Positions 44,400 through 56,913 are shown, counted from the stretch's first letter. The stretch: 64,000 nt of DNA from Balaenoptera acutorostrata (GCF_949987535.1 NC_080073.1:25850116-25914115); one strand, 5' to 3'. Numbers and translations are program-made. Notes: generated from the sequence alone by a model not told the origin.

Positions 44400-44755
44400 C
44401 ATTTGTTAATTAATTCAACAAATATTTGTTGAGCACAGACTAGAATATAAGGCCCCATGCCTGGCATTGCAGACACCGAGGTGTGGTGAGGCAAAGGCCT
44501 TACAAAGACTTCACAGCCTTGTATGAGGAACAGGGTAAAAAGGACTCAGCTCCCCTTGGAGTGCTCACAGAGTTCTCTTGTACATTATATTATTGAATAT
44601 TTTATCCTCCCAGTTCTGGGAAGTAGCTATTAGTGTTTCCATGTACAGTCATGAAGACTGGCTCAGAGAAGTTACGTGCACAGGGAGATGGTTAGTATGT
44701 GGTACAGGCGGGATTTAAACCCAGGTCTGCCCGATGGTGGCAGGTGGAGACTCCA
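44400..44755. mobile_element. Old repeat fragment and a reverse MIR
   Basis: 44405-44520 has 'caacaaatatttgttgagcacagactag'. 44560-44750 is reverse MIR ('ctcagagaagttacgtgcacagggagatgg...gcgggatttaaacccaggtctgcccg'). Confidence 0.6.
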
Positions 44756-44935
44756 GCTCCACAATAAACACCCACTGGAGATACGACACGTGCGTGTCAT
44801 AAAATGCTGACTTCTATGGCACTGAGTTCCAAATGGGTATAAATGGATTATAAGAAGTGACCCCATTTAAATACACAAGGGATGAATATTCTTGGCATCT
44901 TCTGGTCAACCCTTTTTGGGAAGCACTCACTTTTT

Positions 44936-45283
44936 TTTTTTTAATTAATTAATTTATATTTGGCTGTGTTGGATCTTCGTTGCTGCGCGCGGGGTTTTTC
45001 TAGTTGCAACGAGCGAGGGCTACTCTTCGATGCAGTGCGCGGGCTTCTCATTGCAGTGGCTTCTCTTTTTGCGGAGCATGGGCGTTAGGCACGTGGGCTT
45101 CAGTAGTTGTGGCACGTGGGCTCAGTAGTTGTGGCTCGCGGGCTCTAGAGCGCAGGCTCAGTAGTTCTGGTGCATGGGCTTAGTTGCTCCACGTTACATG
45201 GGATCTTCCCGGACCGGGGATTGAACCCACGTCCCCTGCATTGGCAGGCAGACTCTTAACCACTGCGCTACCAGGGAAGTCCC
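44936..45283 (-). mobile_element. CHR-2-like tRNA SINE
   Basis: T tail then (TTAA)n, reverse body with 'ttgaacccacgtcccctgcattggcaggcagactcttaaccactgcgctaccagggaagtcc'. The duplication is short (cacttt). Several changes in the body suggest an older copy. Confidence 0.88.
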
Positions 45284-47020
45284 ACTTTTATATTTTATAT
45301 TCTGCTAATCTAAACGTATAGGACTCAGATTTTCTTAAAGTTCGGTGGTCTCAGAGACCTTAGTCCTGTTAAATAAAATGAGAGTGATAAAATGCATCTT
45401 TGGGCCTCAGCAACCCAGGCCCGGTGTTTCCCTCAAAGTGATAACCTCAAAATGTGTTGCAATTGAAAAACAGCAACAGTCCCTGTAATTGGTTGTAATT
45501 AGATGCAACACAGAGTTGCCCACCAATACTCTGGAAAAGCACCCTTTGTATTCAGACAGACCAAGTAGATAGAAATGCAGCTTTCACTTATACTTTATGA
45601 CTGGTAAGAGAATTAGGATTCTTCTTCTTTTTTTTTTTTCTTTTTCTGCTATATCCTGTGGAATAGTAAGGTGGCAAACAGGTGACCTGGGTATCCTCTT
45701 GCAATGCCACCTCCGAGCTGAGTGAACCAGGGCACGTTGCTTCCAATGTCTGAGCCCCACTTAGCCCATCACTAAGGTGAATGTTTGTTCTGGGTGGTCT
45801 TTTAAGTCTCTTCTGGCTCTGAAATGTTTTAACTGTGAGGCTACATATTTAGTGATAATTATATTTACTAGGATGTATGTTCTGTATGGCTAGGCTTAGT
45901 TTACAGTTTTTATGAGACAGATGAATGAGGTTAATAAGAATAGTTAATTGAAAAAAAAAAAGATTGAATTCCCAGAACGCATTTTACTATGAATTTAATT
46001 ATGAAACATGCTAATTGCATCACTCCAAGGCTTGAGAGTTGTCCAGTTGCTGGATGCACAAAGTAGGGGCAGTTTTTCTCAAGCTGGCCTCAGCTCTGAA
46101 CTAGTACCGGAGATGTGGAAACAGTTCACTTTCTAGGTATGGAAAGAAAGAGAAGATGGGAGAGCCTGGCAGTTGGCGTAATTGGTCTCTTCCCTTGTCT
46201 TTGGCAACTTAATGTACCTATAACAGAAAAGAAATGTACATTCTAAAATACAGCTCTTCTATTATCACCTACTGTGCGCTCTGACTGTGCAGCTGCCACT
46301 TGACTATATGGCATCTTCATTGCAAATTAGCAAAAGATAGTCCTTTTCAGAGAATGCAGCTCCAGAAACAAACAGCTTGGTGAGCAGGTGACTCTGCACC
46401 AGGGTGTGGCTTAGCAAGTGGAGCTTGGGGTGAACTGCCGTCTCTGCTGGCCCCCTTGGCTGAGTGTTTGTGCAGTGCACACACTGCCCCACTGAACAAG
46501 GCAGCCCTCCCAGGCTCAATCACTTAAATCCCTTCTACTCCTCCCAGGCAGTGGCCTGTCTTTATTTTGAAAACTCCCACCATCACTGCATTTGAGGTTC
46601 CAGTTTAGAGGGTCTGGAACACTTGAGGGCCTTGGGGTAGGAGGGAGAATGGCATTTTTGAGAAATGGAGAGAAAAACCATTGTGGTTGAAATGAGCAAA
46701 CAAGGGAGATGAAGTTATGAGACAAGGCTCTGGAGATGGACAGGGGTCATTCTGTAATCTCTCGGCTGTTGGGGGCTTTTTCCTAAAAACACTGGGACTC
46801 TGTGACTGGTTTTAACCGCTGAAGGATTTGAACAGATCCAACTCATTTCTGTGGAGAGAGTGAATTACAGGAAGCCTTTAATCAGAGGCAAGAGATGCGG
46901 GTGGCTTGGAGAAGGGAGATGATGGAGAACAGTGAATGGATTTTAGAGATATTTGTACAGTAAAATTGTGTGGAAATGATGATGGATGGGCTTGAGGAAT
47001 CAGGAATAATTCCAAAACTA
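45284..47020. other. Intergenic; weak MIR and unnamed old repeat only
   Basis: MIR-like text at 45658-45840 (forward, weak). Old repeat of the 19078 family near 46810-47005 ('gtggcttggagaagggagatgatgg'). The rest is not recognised. Confidence 0.45.
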
Positions 47021-47027
47021 AGAGTAA

Positions 47028-47237
47028 CAGCTAACGTAGCACATCTTTGTGCCAGGCGCCATTCTGAGTGCTCTACATTTATCAGCTTATTTAATCTATG
47101 AAGGAGAGACTATTAGTTGCTTCACTTTGTAGAAGGGGAATTGAGGCACAGAAAGATGGAATAACTGACCCCACACTCCACAGCTGAGTTAAGATTTGAA
47201 TCCACAAAGTCTGAGGTTTAAATCCTTGCTCTAAACC
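47028..47237 (-). mobile_element. MIR SINE
   Basis: Reverse MIR text: 'gtgccaggcgccattctgagtgctctacatttatcagc', 'ggaattgaggcacagaaagatggaataactgacc', 'gatttgaatccacaaagtctgagg'. Confidence 0.75.
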
Positions 47238-47448
47238 AGTGGTTGTCAATCAGGACAGTTTTGCCCCAGGGGACATTTAACAGCCTCTGGAGGCATTTTT
47301 GGTTGTCACAACTCAGGGATGGGGGTTCCACTGTCACCTCGTGAATAGAGGCCAGGGATGCTGCTAAATGTCCTATAATCACAGGACAGCCCCACCACAG
47401 CGGATTACCTGGCCTGGGACGTCCAGTAATACCGTTCCCACCACTGTG
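47238..47448 (+). mobile_element. MER20-like hAT element, near full length
   Basis: 'cagtggttgtcaatcaggacagttttgccccaggggacatttaacagcctctggaggcatttttggttgtcacaactc' to 'gaggccagggatgctgctaaatgtcctataatcacaggacagcccc'. Confidence 0.85.
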
Positions 47449-48084
47449 TCAGAGTACCTCCTGAGGATAGCACCTGGGCTTCTGCCTCAGACAGTTGATT
47501 CACCAAGACTGCGGGAGAGCAACTTGAAAAGGGCTGTGAGTTGCTTTCTGGACACACCCAGCTGAAGCCTTTAAAGACACCCCAGAGGAGTTGGCAGGTC
47601 GATGGCTGGGTGCTTGCTGGGCTCTGTTGTCCACAGGAGGAGCCTGGCACTGCCTAGAGCAGGCTTCTATTCCTGGATACTGGAGACCCCCAAGTACCTT
47701 ATATATTTTATCTCATGTTTGTTTGTTTATACACCCACCCTCCTCCAGAAAGGGTACAAATTTACTTACAAGGATAAGGAATAAAGTACAGGCCATAAAA
47801 GATAACAGTGGGTTATTAACATGAGGGTGGAGACATAGGATGGAGCCAGAAAGGAGGCAAAAAAGGACCCTAACCGTAAGCCTGGCTGCTGCAGGGCTGT
47901 TATTAGGGGCTTACTGGACTCCTTTCTCTACCTCCCTGCCCCCCTCAGCTCCTCTCCAACAGATGGAGCCCAGGTCTCGTCTCGCGGCCTCTCTGCAGCT
48001 GAGAAGAAGCCTGGACTTGTGTACTGTCTTTTAAGTTCCCGGTACGTGGTGGGAGAGCAATAAATATTTGCTTAGAGAATCTCT
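47449..48084. other. Intergenic, nothing recognised
   Basis: No gene or nameable repeat. Confidence 0.45.
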
Positions 48085-49235
48085 GGGGATACAGTTCTGA
48101 AGCAGACACAAACCCTCCCCTTGTCAAGCTGCCTTTCTAATGGCAGAGATCCACCAAAAAGGTAGGCATTTGGTGCAGGGATTCGTGGTTTTGTTTGTTT
48201 GTTTGTTTGTTGTTGCTTTTAAATCAGATAATAGAGTAGTTTTAAGATGTCATTCTTGCTATAAAGAAACAAAGGAAAAACAGAGTCAAGAAAGAAGGAT
48301 GAGGGGAACTCCGTTAGATGGCGTGGTAGGGAGGCCTCTCTGGGGCCTGAAGAAAGAGCCAGCCCGCATAGAGCAGGGTGTGGGCGTCCCGGGGCTGAGG
48401 GAGCAGCATGGATAAATATCCCTGTGTGGGAAAGAGCCTTGGCTTTTGAGAGACCCAGAGTAGGCCAGTGGGCCTGAAACATGTTGAGGGAAGGAAGCTG
48501 GGAGGAGACATGGTAGGAAAATGGGCCGGGCCATTTGGGGCATAGTAAGAAGTATAGGTTTTATTCTGAGGGCAGTGGGAAGCTGTGGAAGGATTGCGTG
48601 GTAAAGATCAATGGTTTCCAAGCATCCATCCCCCACCCCCATCTTCCTCATTGATAAAACCCACAACGTTGAACTGGGCACATGGCTGCCTGGAATAGAG
48701 ACTACTTTTCCCAGCCTCTTGTGTAGGTGTGGTCATGTGACTTAAGCTCTAGCCACTAGAATGTCAGCCGAGGTGGTGTATGCAACTTCTGAGAAGTATC
48801 TTTGAAAGGATGGCGTGTCCCCCCGGCCTTGCCGCCCTATGGGATGTAGATTCAACGGCTGGAGCCCTAGCACCATCTTGGACTTTGAAGTAACCTTGGA
48901 AATGGAAGCCAGGGATGGCAATGCTACCAGCTAGACGGGGCTTGGATTCTGACCATCGTGCTGCCTTAACAGCACCAGTTGCTTCTGTGAGAGAGAGATA
49001 AACATCTGTCTTACTTAAGACACTATTAGTGTGAGTTGTCTATCACAGTTCAACCTAATCCCAGCTGATAGAGGTTTTCAGAAGAGAAGGACACAGTTCT
49101 GTTTATCCTATAAGTAGCTCCCTTAGGCTGTTGTGTGGAGAGTGGATTAAGAGGGAAGAGCACGGAAGCCAGGAGATGGGGTAGAGGCTGCTGCAGCTGT
49201 CCAGGCAAATGAATGAATGAATGTGTAAATGAATG
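48085..49235. repeat. Cluster of unnamed old repeats
   Basis: 48085-48600 is the 19078 family ('ggttttattctgagggcagtgggaagctgtgg'), with a (GTTT)n run at 48191-48211. 48690-49065 is a different family ('gtgtggtcatgtgacttaagctctagcc...accatcttggactttgaagtaaccttgg...gagagataaacatctg') also seen at 54300. 49080-49200 returns to the first family, and a (TGAA)n run is at 49207-49240. Confidence 0.6.
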
Positions 49236-49334
49236 AATGAGTCACTTCACAGTGCCACCTGCTCTCTCACCTTCTGTGATGACCTGCTCTTCTTTGCCCT
49301 TCTGTTCCATCAGTTGGTGAGCCTTCTTTACAGG

Positions 49335-49695
49335 CTGTATCGGTCTGCTCAGGCTGCTGTAACAGAATATCACTGACTGGACAGCTTAGACAACAGACGT
49401 TTGTTACAGTTCTGGAGGATGGGCTGTCCAAGGTCAAGGTGCCGGCAGATTCAGTCTTGGTGAGGGCCCTCTTTCTGGCTTGCAGATGGTCCCTTTCTCC
49501 CCGTATCCTCACATGGTGAAGGAGGAAGCTCTGGTGTCTCTTCTTCTTAAAAGGGCACTAATTCCATCAGTGAGGTGAGGGGGGCGCCACCCTCATGAAG
49601 TCATCTAAACCTAATTGCCTCTCAAGGCCCCACCTCCCGATGCCCTCACGGTGGTGGTTAGGGCTTCAACATATGGATTGTGGGGGAAGGGGGCT
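49335..49695 (+). repeat. Old interspersed repeat ('ggctgctgtaacaga' type), unnamed
   Basis: 'gctcaggctgctgtaacagaatatcactgactgg...gttctggaggatgggctgtccaaggtcaaggtgcc...ccctcatgaagtcatctaaacc...gggcttcaacatatgg'. Confidence 0.7.
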
Positions 49696-51594
49696 GAGTG
49701 GAAAAGCCTACAGTTCTCCTCCTGCATCTTTCTCTTTTACTTTCACACAGGACACCTCACTTCTGACACTTCGGGTCACCAAATGCTTGGGGGGGGGGGT
49801 TCCACCACCAAGCAATTCTGTGACACCAGCTGGCTGTCCTACAGTTTAACTCAATTCTGACACCACCTTCCTGGAGGTAGCGTCAGATCCCGCAGGGTAA
49901 GGGCTCAGTCTCACGGGACTGCCCCCCACTTCAGATGCCAGTCGCCGTTTCATGTGACTCACAACTTCTGCCTGATTGGGCTACAAATTAGAGGTTCCCG
50001 CGAGCCCCTCCTCAGGTTCGAGTGATTTGCTAGATCAGCTCATAGAACTCAGGGAAACACTTACTTATGTTTGCCAGTTTATTAAAGAATATGATGGACA
50101 GCCAGATGAAGGGATACGTAGGGCGAGGTCTGGGACGATCCTGAGCACAGGAGCTTGTGTTCCCGTGGAGTTGGGTGTGTCGCCCTCCTGGTACAGGGAT
50201 GCATTTACCAACCTGGAAGCTCTCCAAACTCTGCACTTTGGGGATTTTATGGAGGCTTCCTCACGTAGGTATGATCGATCGTAATTCCATTTTTAGCCTT
50301 TCTCCTTTCTCAAGAGACTGGGGGATGATGGGACCAGGGGCTGAAAATTCTAAGCTTCTAATCACCGCTTGGTCTTTGTAGCGAGCAGTCCCCATCCAGG
50401 AGCCATTCAGGAACCCACCCAGAGTTACATCATTAGAACAAAACACAGTCCTATCACCCAGGAAATTACAAGAGTTTCCCTGTGTCAGGAACTGGAGCCG
50501 AAGACCAAATATTAGAACAAAAGATGCCCTTAGTATGCTTATCACTTAGGAAGTTACACGGGCTTCAAGAGCTCTGTGCCAGGAACTGTGGGAAGAGACC
50601 AATGTATATTTTCTATTATCTCACAGGGGGACACAAACATTCAATTCATAACACAGGTGATTGTACTTCCCTCCTGGGCAGGAGGAAGAGACCAGAAATA
50701 TCCCAAATATTTACCTCCTCCTCCAAAAGGAAAAGCCCCCTCAAACAAAGGAGGGGAGGAGAAAAGGCATGTCTTTGAGCATTAACCCTGGAAGGGTGCT
50801 TCAGGAATTCCCACTTCACAGATGGGAAGACTGATGCCCAGAGAGGGAAAGGGACTTGCCTGTGGCCACACAGCATGTCAGTGGGACAGAAGTTATACAA
50901 TACAGAAGCTGGAAGAGGGTGTAAAAACCACATAGCCCCGTCCCCTCATCCCCCTCATTTAGAGACGAGGAAACCAAGGCCCAGAGAGGGGGAGTTAGTG
51001 ACAGCCAGGATCAGAAGTCAGGACAGGGTCACCGTGATGGTGTAAGACCAGGACCTGCGCTTGGAACTGAATGGCCTGCTGTCATGTCTTGAATCATTTT
51101 AATGTTTAAATTTGTGTTTTGTAAGCTGAGTCCAGTGGGACAACGGAGCTTGTACCGAGGGTTGGGAACCTCAGTTCACGTGAAGCCCTACCTCCCACTA
51201 CCTCCCCAGCTGGGTTCTCAGCCCCAGCTTCCCTGGTGTCCCAGGACTGGCCCATTCTGCCCCTCCCCGCTGCTCTTCCAGCCCCATTCCCCCCCATCGC
51301 CATCAGGGGCCTGGGCGTGGGGAGGACTGCCGCCCATACCCCAGAGCATCTCAGGGGAGAGCATGACCACAGCCATCCCCGCCCTAGGCTGGCAGCACCG
51401 TGGTGCTTCCAGTGGGCAGCCTGGCAGGAGTGAGTTTCTCTTGACCCTGATTCAGGTGCCTAGTGCACCCGGGTGTAGAGATTGCCATATTTGGTGTCAC
51501 CTGTCCACCGTGGGTTGGGATGGAAGGCCTGTGGGAAAGGGGGATGCTGGCTCCCTATCCTGCTCCCCCAGGACCCTGGCAGCTAATGGGCAAC
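49696..51594. other. Intergenic; a G11 run, MIR-like traces, GC-rich right part
   Basis: A G run near 49789-49799. MIR-like reverse text at 50815-51030 ('cacttcacagatgggaagactgatgcccagagagggaaagggacttgcc'). 51180-51590 is GC-rich. No gene supported. Confidence 0.5.
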
Positions 51595-51746
51595 GCGCGC
51601 ACACACACACACACGCACGCACACACACGCACGCACACAAACACGCGCGTGCATGCACACACACAAACACACACACGCACACACGTGCACACGCGCGTGC
51701 GCGCGCACACACACGCGCGCGCGCACACAAACACACACACACAAAC
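51595..51746. repeat. (CA)n/(CG)n microsatellite
   Basis: About 150 bp of alternating purine-pyrimidine sequence: CA runs mixed with GCGCGC/CGCGTGCGCGCGC segments. It gives rise to artificial His-Thr and Val-Cys frames on both strands. Confidence 0.97.
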
Positions 51747-53235
51747 CAGGCTGCGGGGCGGGCTCCTGGGTGCCTGTGAAGGTGTGCACTCTCCCCATGC
51801 CCATGGCATTAAATAGCAAGCAAAACGTACTGTCATCCTGAGAGACTGCCAAAGGAGAAAAAGAAAAAGGCTTTCTGTTTTAGTACCTTTAATGGCACCT
51901 GTCTCCTGCTCTTTGACCGAGGGGCCCTGCAGTTTGCGCTGGGACCTCACATTGGGTAGCCTGTTCTGACTCGGGACTTCTGACTGCTCCCTCCATCAGC
52001 CTGCAGCTCTGGCTGGGCAGCGCTCGCTTTTCTTACGGTCAGCCTACTGTGTTCCGGTCCCCGTGCTCGGCCCTTTTCCTGCATCGTCTGTTTTGAAGCC
52101 TTGCTGGACCCCAGTGAGGTGTGTACTATTATTAGACTCACTTGAAAGGTGAGGAAGGGGAGGCACGGATAGGCTACATCAACTTGCCCAAATCCTCCAG
52201 CTGGTCAGCGAGCGAGCGAGGCTCTCTACCCACGTGGCTGGTCTGCTTGTCCTGGCCTGGCCTGTGGGCAGCTGGAGGTGGGGGAAGGAAGGCACCACAT
52301 CTAGATGCTGATGCTAGCTGCCCCTCCTCCTCCCTGCGCAGGGCTGTGTACCCCTCCCCTCCGCTCCCCTGCTCAGCACCTCACCCTCAGCCTCCAGGGG
52401 AGGAGACCTTGCAACCCAGACTGCCATGTAACCAGGCAACCGTTCCAAGACGCTGCTTTTCCTCCCTGCTCCTTCTGCCTTATTCAATATCTGCCAGGCG
52501 AGCACAGCTCCTGGGAGTGTCCCAGAAGTATTCGTAAGAAAGAAGGCTGGCTGGGGAGGCCTGCGGGGACATCTAATATTCATCTCGCTGCACCTTCCAC
52601 CCCAAAGTCCTGAACCTGCTCCTGGGGGATTCTGAGAGATCTGTGGGAATCCAGATTCATAGCACTGGAAATTGCCCTGGGCTTGATGGGAAAGGGCGTG
52701 GACTATGGGGAAGACGGGGCAGGGGGAGGCTGTGTGCGGTGTCACACTCGGCCCTCAGCTGCTCTCTGGATACCCCTGGTTCCCTAGCATGGAGGTTCAG
52801 ATACCCTGCACTCTTAGAAGCAGCTCACATGACCTGCCTTCTGCGCCCACGATTCCTGCCATCTGTAATCAGATGCGAGATGAAGGGGGGGTGACCAGGA
52901 TTAATTGAGCTCCTATTATATATCCTGTATCAGACACGAGGGAAAGAAAAATTAGCAAATCAGACCCAATTCCAGTTTCACAAGTGGGAAGACAAAAGCT
53001 CAGATAGGTAGAAAGAACCTGAATCTGCCTGATGACAACTTCTGCCCTTCCCAGTGGCCATGCCGCTTGCACAGGAACAAAGGAATTTAGGAGTCATCTG
53101 AGCCAGCTCCCTCGTTTTACAGAAGGGGGAACTGACAAACAGGGAGCAAGAGCGTCTCCTCCAGGGCCACCCGGCTTGCTTGGCTCCAGGCTCATCTTGC
53201 AATTACTTGAGCTCAGATTCAACCTGTTCTTGGAT
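51747..53235. other. Intergenic; MIR remnants, GC-rich
   Basis: MIR-like reverse text at 52085-52225 and 52893-53035. (GCGA)n at 52207-52222. No gene supported; overlapping frames of 100 to 143 codons on both strands are due to GC richness. Confidence 0.5.
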
Positions 53236-53249
53236 TCAGTAACTGTTTA

Positions 53250-53524
53250 TTTATTTATTTTTGGCTGTGTTGGGTCTTCGTTTCTGTGTGAGGGCTTTCT
53301 CTAGTTGCGGCAAGTAGGGGCCACTCCTCATCGCGGTGCGCGGGCCTTTCACTATCGTGGCCTCTCCTGTTGCGGAGCACAGGCTCCAGATGCGCAGGCT
53401 CAGCAATTGTGGCTCACGGGCCCAGTTGCTCCGCGGCATGTGGGATCCTCCCACACCAGGGCTCGAACCCATGTCCCCTGCATTGGCAGGCAGATTCTCA
53501 ACCACTGCGCCACCAGGGAAGCCC
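53250..53524 (-). mobile_element. CHR-2-like tRNA SINE
   Basis: (TTTA)n tail, reverse body, head 'ccaccagggaagccc'. Exact duplication tcagtaactgttta at 53236-53249 and 53525-53538. Confidence 0.95.
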
Positions 53525-53639
53525 TCAGTAACTGTTTAGAACTCCAAACCTCCTTCTGTTCTCTGAAGCTGACTGCATTATGCCTGTGCTTATGTCAATG
53601 TGCATACAGTCCTGTAGTTTAATAGGTACAGCATAATAT

Positions 53640-53820
53640 AGTTAAGACTCATTCCTGCGTCTTTAGAGTGGTGGGATTTGGGACAATTATTTCATCTTTA
53701 TTTCATTTTTCATCTCTGTGAAATGGAGACAGTAATAGTACTTACCTCACAGGATTATTGTGAAGATTAAATGAGATCATTTATGGCACATGTAGAATAT
53801 AATCTTGAATATTATTTGTG
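53640..53820 (+). mobile_element. MIR SINE
   Basis: 'catctctgtgaaatggagacagtaatagtacttacctcacaggattattgtgaagattaaatgagatc' is a good MIR match. Confidence 0.8.
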
Positions 53821-53869
53821 TCCAACTTGTATTAGTTATTTTAAAATCTCAACCAGATAAAGAATAGGG

Positions 53870-53936
53870 CTTTATTTCTTTATTGGTACCCCAAGTGCCT
53901 TTATTCTTTATTTCTTTATTGGTACCCCAAGTGCCT
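53870..53936 (+). repeat. Exact 31-bp direct repeat, 36-bp period
   Basis: A 31-bp unit opening 'ctttatttctttattggtac' occurs without mismatch at 53870-53900 and 53906-53936. It is a small tandem duplication. Confidence 0.97.
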
Positions 53937-55320
53937 AGGACTATGTCTGCAAAACAAGGGATAATAAATGTTTGCTTAGTTAGTGAAATTTTGAAAAATC
54001 TAAAAGAGAAGTCAAGGTAGACTTTGGAAACCACACCAAAATGGTGGACAAAGCTGTCGTGCTGTCTTAGCCAAGACTGGACTTGAGCAAACTGTGCATC
54101 TAGCTTCCTCTTCCTTCCTTGTCCTTCCGCAAACCTCCAGCCTCCTCTCAGGGGATCACTGGACACCTGTCATTTCCTCTGTGATGTGAATTTAAGATCA
54201 AGGTGGTCCCTCTCCTAGGGCTGGTTGCATTTATAGTCTTCTCTGCAATTGTAGAAATTCTGTCACCAGAGAGAGGAGGTGCTCTGGGGTGGAGAGCTTA
54301 TCACAGAGTTCAGGGCATGAGGCAGAGACTGGCTGGCTGTTGGCTAACCTTGACAGCTAGGCTCTATTGCCCAGCTTCCCTTGCAGCTAAGTATGAGCAC
54401 GTGACAGAATTCTGGCCATTGACTGGGGGTGCAAATCATGTGCACAGCTTCCAGGCCTGGCTCACAAAACCCTCATAGTCTGTCCCCTTCCCCAGCCACA
54501 GGAGGAGGACACCTCCCTCCATCAGGAGCACTGATTTTGGACTTTAATGGAGAGATGAACTTCTGTTATGTCAAGCCATTGAGTCTGGGGAGGGAGGTGG
54601 TTATCTGTTCTAGCATCTAGCGTTACCTTAACTAAAACAGTCATGAGGCGGCGGCCACAAAAGGAAGTTGAGCGGGCTGTTCCCAGGTGTGGTGCACGTA
54701 GGTGAGGCCCGGCTGAGCAGGAAGCAGGGCAAGATTCAGGTCCTGCCTTTTTCATTTCCTATCCAGGCTTTTCGTCCAAAGGCTCTGGGCAAGCTGCTAA
54801 AACATCTTTGAAGTTGAGGCACCCGTCATTGCTTGATCATTCTCTTCTGAAGAGATGCCGGGAGAATCAGAGAGCTGGAAAGTAGGGCAGGGGTTCTTTG
54901 ATTTCAGCCCAGTTTTTTATTTTTGCCTTGGCTAAGAGTTTAGAGTTAACAGTTCCCCAAGGGAAGAGTTCTTCAAGCTCTGCCTTTGCTGCCCCTCCCT
55001 CCATCTCTTTCTCCTTCCCTTGTTCCCTCCCTCCCTCCCTTCCTTCCCCCTTTTACAGTGAATGTGCAAGCACGCAGCCTGGATTCCCAGCTGTATGGCC
55101 TCATCAAGTTTCTCTACCTCTCTGGGTCTTCATTTCCACATCTGTACATTGAAGATGGTCCCATTTACCTTGCCAGGTCCTTGTGTGGATTAGAGATGTA
55201 ATATCAAAAGACCAGCACACGGCAACCTCTCAGGGGAAAAGATGGCTCCTGCTTCCATTATCACTACTATGTCTATGCCTCATGTTCTCTGATTCTGTGT
55301 TTCTATTCACTCCCTCACTC
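53937..55320. other. Intergenic; unnamed repeat and pyrimidine-rich run
   Basis: 54300-54630 is an unnamed old repeat ('cccagcttcccttgcagctaagtatgagcacgtgacagaattctggccattgac...gagatgaacttctgttatgtcaagccattgagtctgggg'). A (CCCT/CCTT)n run is at 55010-55050. No gene. Confidence 0.5.
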
Positions 55321-55321
55321 A

Positions 55322-56560
55322 GTGACCACTTATTGAGCACCTACTATGTGCCAGGCACTGAAGAAGAAGACAAAAGCCCTTTTCCTCATATTGATACACC
55401 TTGCATTCTGGCAGACTGGAAGATGTCATATAAATGAGCAGACAGATAAAATAATTGAAAATTGTAATAAGGGCTAGAAAGGAAACAAACAGGTTGCTAA
55501 GATAGAGAATAAGGGGTGAGGGGAAGGTGAGGCACAGCCTGGATGGGGCAATCAGGGAAGGCCTCTCTGAGAAGGTGACCTTTCTGTGGGCCTAGAAGAT
55601 TACAGGGCAACCAGAGAAGAGAAGAACTAAAGGAGGAGCCCTCTGGGAAGAGACAGCAGCAGTGCCAAGGTCTTTAAGTGGTCAAGAGGCAGGCAGGAGG
55701 CGGTGTAGCTGGAGCAGAGGGAGTGGGGGGCCAGGGTATATAGGAGGTGGATTTCTATACACATGTGAAGCCATTTAAGTGGGGTTTTGTGGTCCGAGTT
55801 ACATCTTTACAGCAGTTGTCTCACAGTGTGGTCCCAGACCAGCAATGTCAACATCACCCATGAACTTGGGAGACATGGAGTTCTCAGGCCTAGCTCCAAT
55901 CTGCTGAATCAGAAACTCTGGGGTGGGACCCAGCCGTCTGTGGTCTACCAAGCCCTCCAGGGGAAGCTGTTGCTGCCGGTCCCGACAGCAAGCCCCGTGG
56001 TTCTCGTTCCTGGCTGCCCGCAACATCCAGGCGTTTCAAGATCTGTGACTGTTGAAACTCCGCCCCTCCCACCCACCGCGAGACTTTGATTGCGTGAGTC
56101 CGGGTTGGCACCTGCGCGGGGGTAGTTTGTTAAAGCTCCCCAGGGCGTTCCCGGCAGCTCTGCGGCGGGTATCTCCGCTCTAGCGGCCATGAAGACTAGA
56201 CTGGAGGGAGAAGAGGAGGTTGATGCTGAGGTCCAGGTGAACGAAGTGGCCCCTTAGACTGGGGGGACGGCAGAGAAGGTGGAGAGGCAGGAACAGATTT
56301 TAAATATATTTAGAGGGGAAAAAAATCAACGGGACTTTTAGATGGATTGGATATGGGGTCAGGGGTGGGACTTCACGTTTAGCATCAGCTTGAAGGTAAC
56401 TCCATGGTGGTAGTTACGACCCTGTGCTTGTAGGTGGCCTGTAGCCAGAAGCCCCTGGGAACAGGGGCTGGACGATGAGCCTAGGAACGTGAAGAGGTGC
56501 ATCTTCTCTATCTGCCTGGCAGTTAAGGCAGCGAAGGAGATCAGATCGCAGCAAAGTTAG
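55322..56560 (+). repeat. Old interspersed repeat (19078 family) split by MER5A
   Basis: 'ccacttattgagcacctactatgtgccaggcactg', 'ggaaggcctctctgagaaggtgacc', 'gtgccaaggtctttaagtgg'. After the MER5A it goes on 'gactagactggagggagaagagg...aacagattttaaatatatttagaggg'. The stretch 56030-56190 is CpG-rich. Confidence 0.65.
55806..56035 (-). mobile_element. MER5A-like hAT element
   Basis: 'ctcacagtgtggtcccagaccagcaatgtcaacatcacccatgaacttgggagacatggagttctcaggcc...ctgctgaatcagaaactctggggtggg' is reverse MER5A. The right part is GC-rich and more diverged. Confidence 0.75.
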
Positions 56561-56776
56561 AAAGCTCTGAGTTTCTCCTGAGTGCTAAGAGGAGACGGGA
56601 TGGGAAAGACCCTTCTCCCTTCCTCCATCCTCCTCTTCCCCTCACCTTCCCCCCTTCCTCCCTCCTCTCGCCAAATGCTCAAGTGGGACGTTCTTGTTTT
56701 AGAGTCAAGTTGCCCCAGAACACTCAGGAAGGGCCCCTTCAGGCAATACCCGCCCGGGTGATGTATCCAGGAATGG

Positions 56777-56790
56777 CCAGCAGAGGGCGT
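56777..56790 (+). promoter_or_regulatory. CTCF-like motif (13 of 14 consensus positions)
   Basis: ccagcagagggcgt matches forward consensus CCASYAGRKGGCRS except the last base. It lies in non-repeat sequence just left of a young SINE. Confidence 0.5.
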
Positions 56791-56913
56791 GCTAGACTCG
56801 GAAATGTGCATTGCTGGGAGCGAGGCAAATCTTGCTGTTTCCAAGTCAACTAGGAGAAAGGGATTCGCTCCGAAAATAATAATCGTATCTGCATGTATTA
56901 AAAGGCCTCTATG

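Noticed and set aside
49976..50284. 102-codon frame without obvious repeat
   Set aside because: No domain, no splice context and no promoter; overlapped by an equally long antisense frame.
51102..51816. Long frames of 225 and 117 codons rich in His-Thr, with a Cys-Val frame antisense
   Set aside because: They are the CA/CG microsatellite translated; no splice or promoter context and no family resemblance.
56030..56255. CpG-rich segment with GC box and a short MKTRLEGEEEV-like frame after 'gcggccatg', looking like a promoter and start
   Set aside because: The frame stops after about 22 codons and the surroundings are MER5A and old repeat sequence; no donor site or conserved protein.
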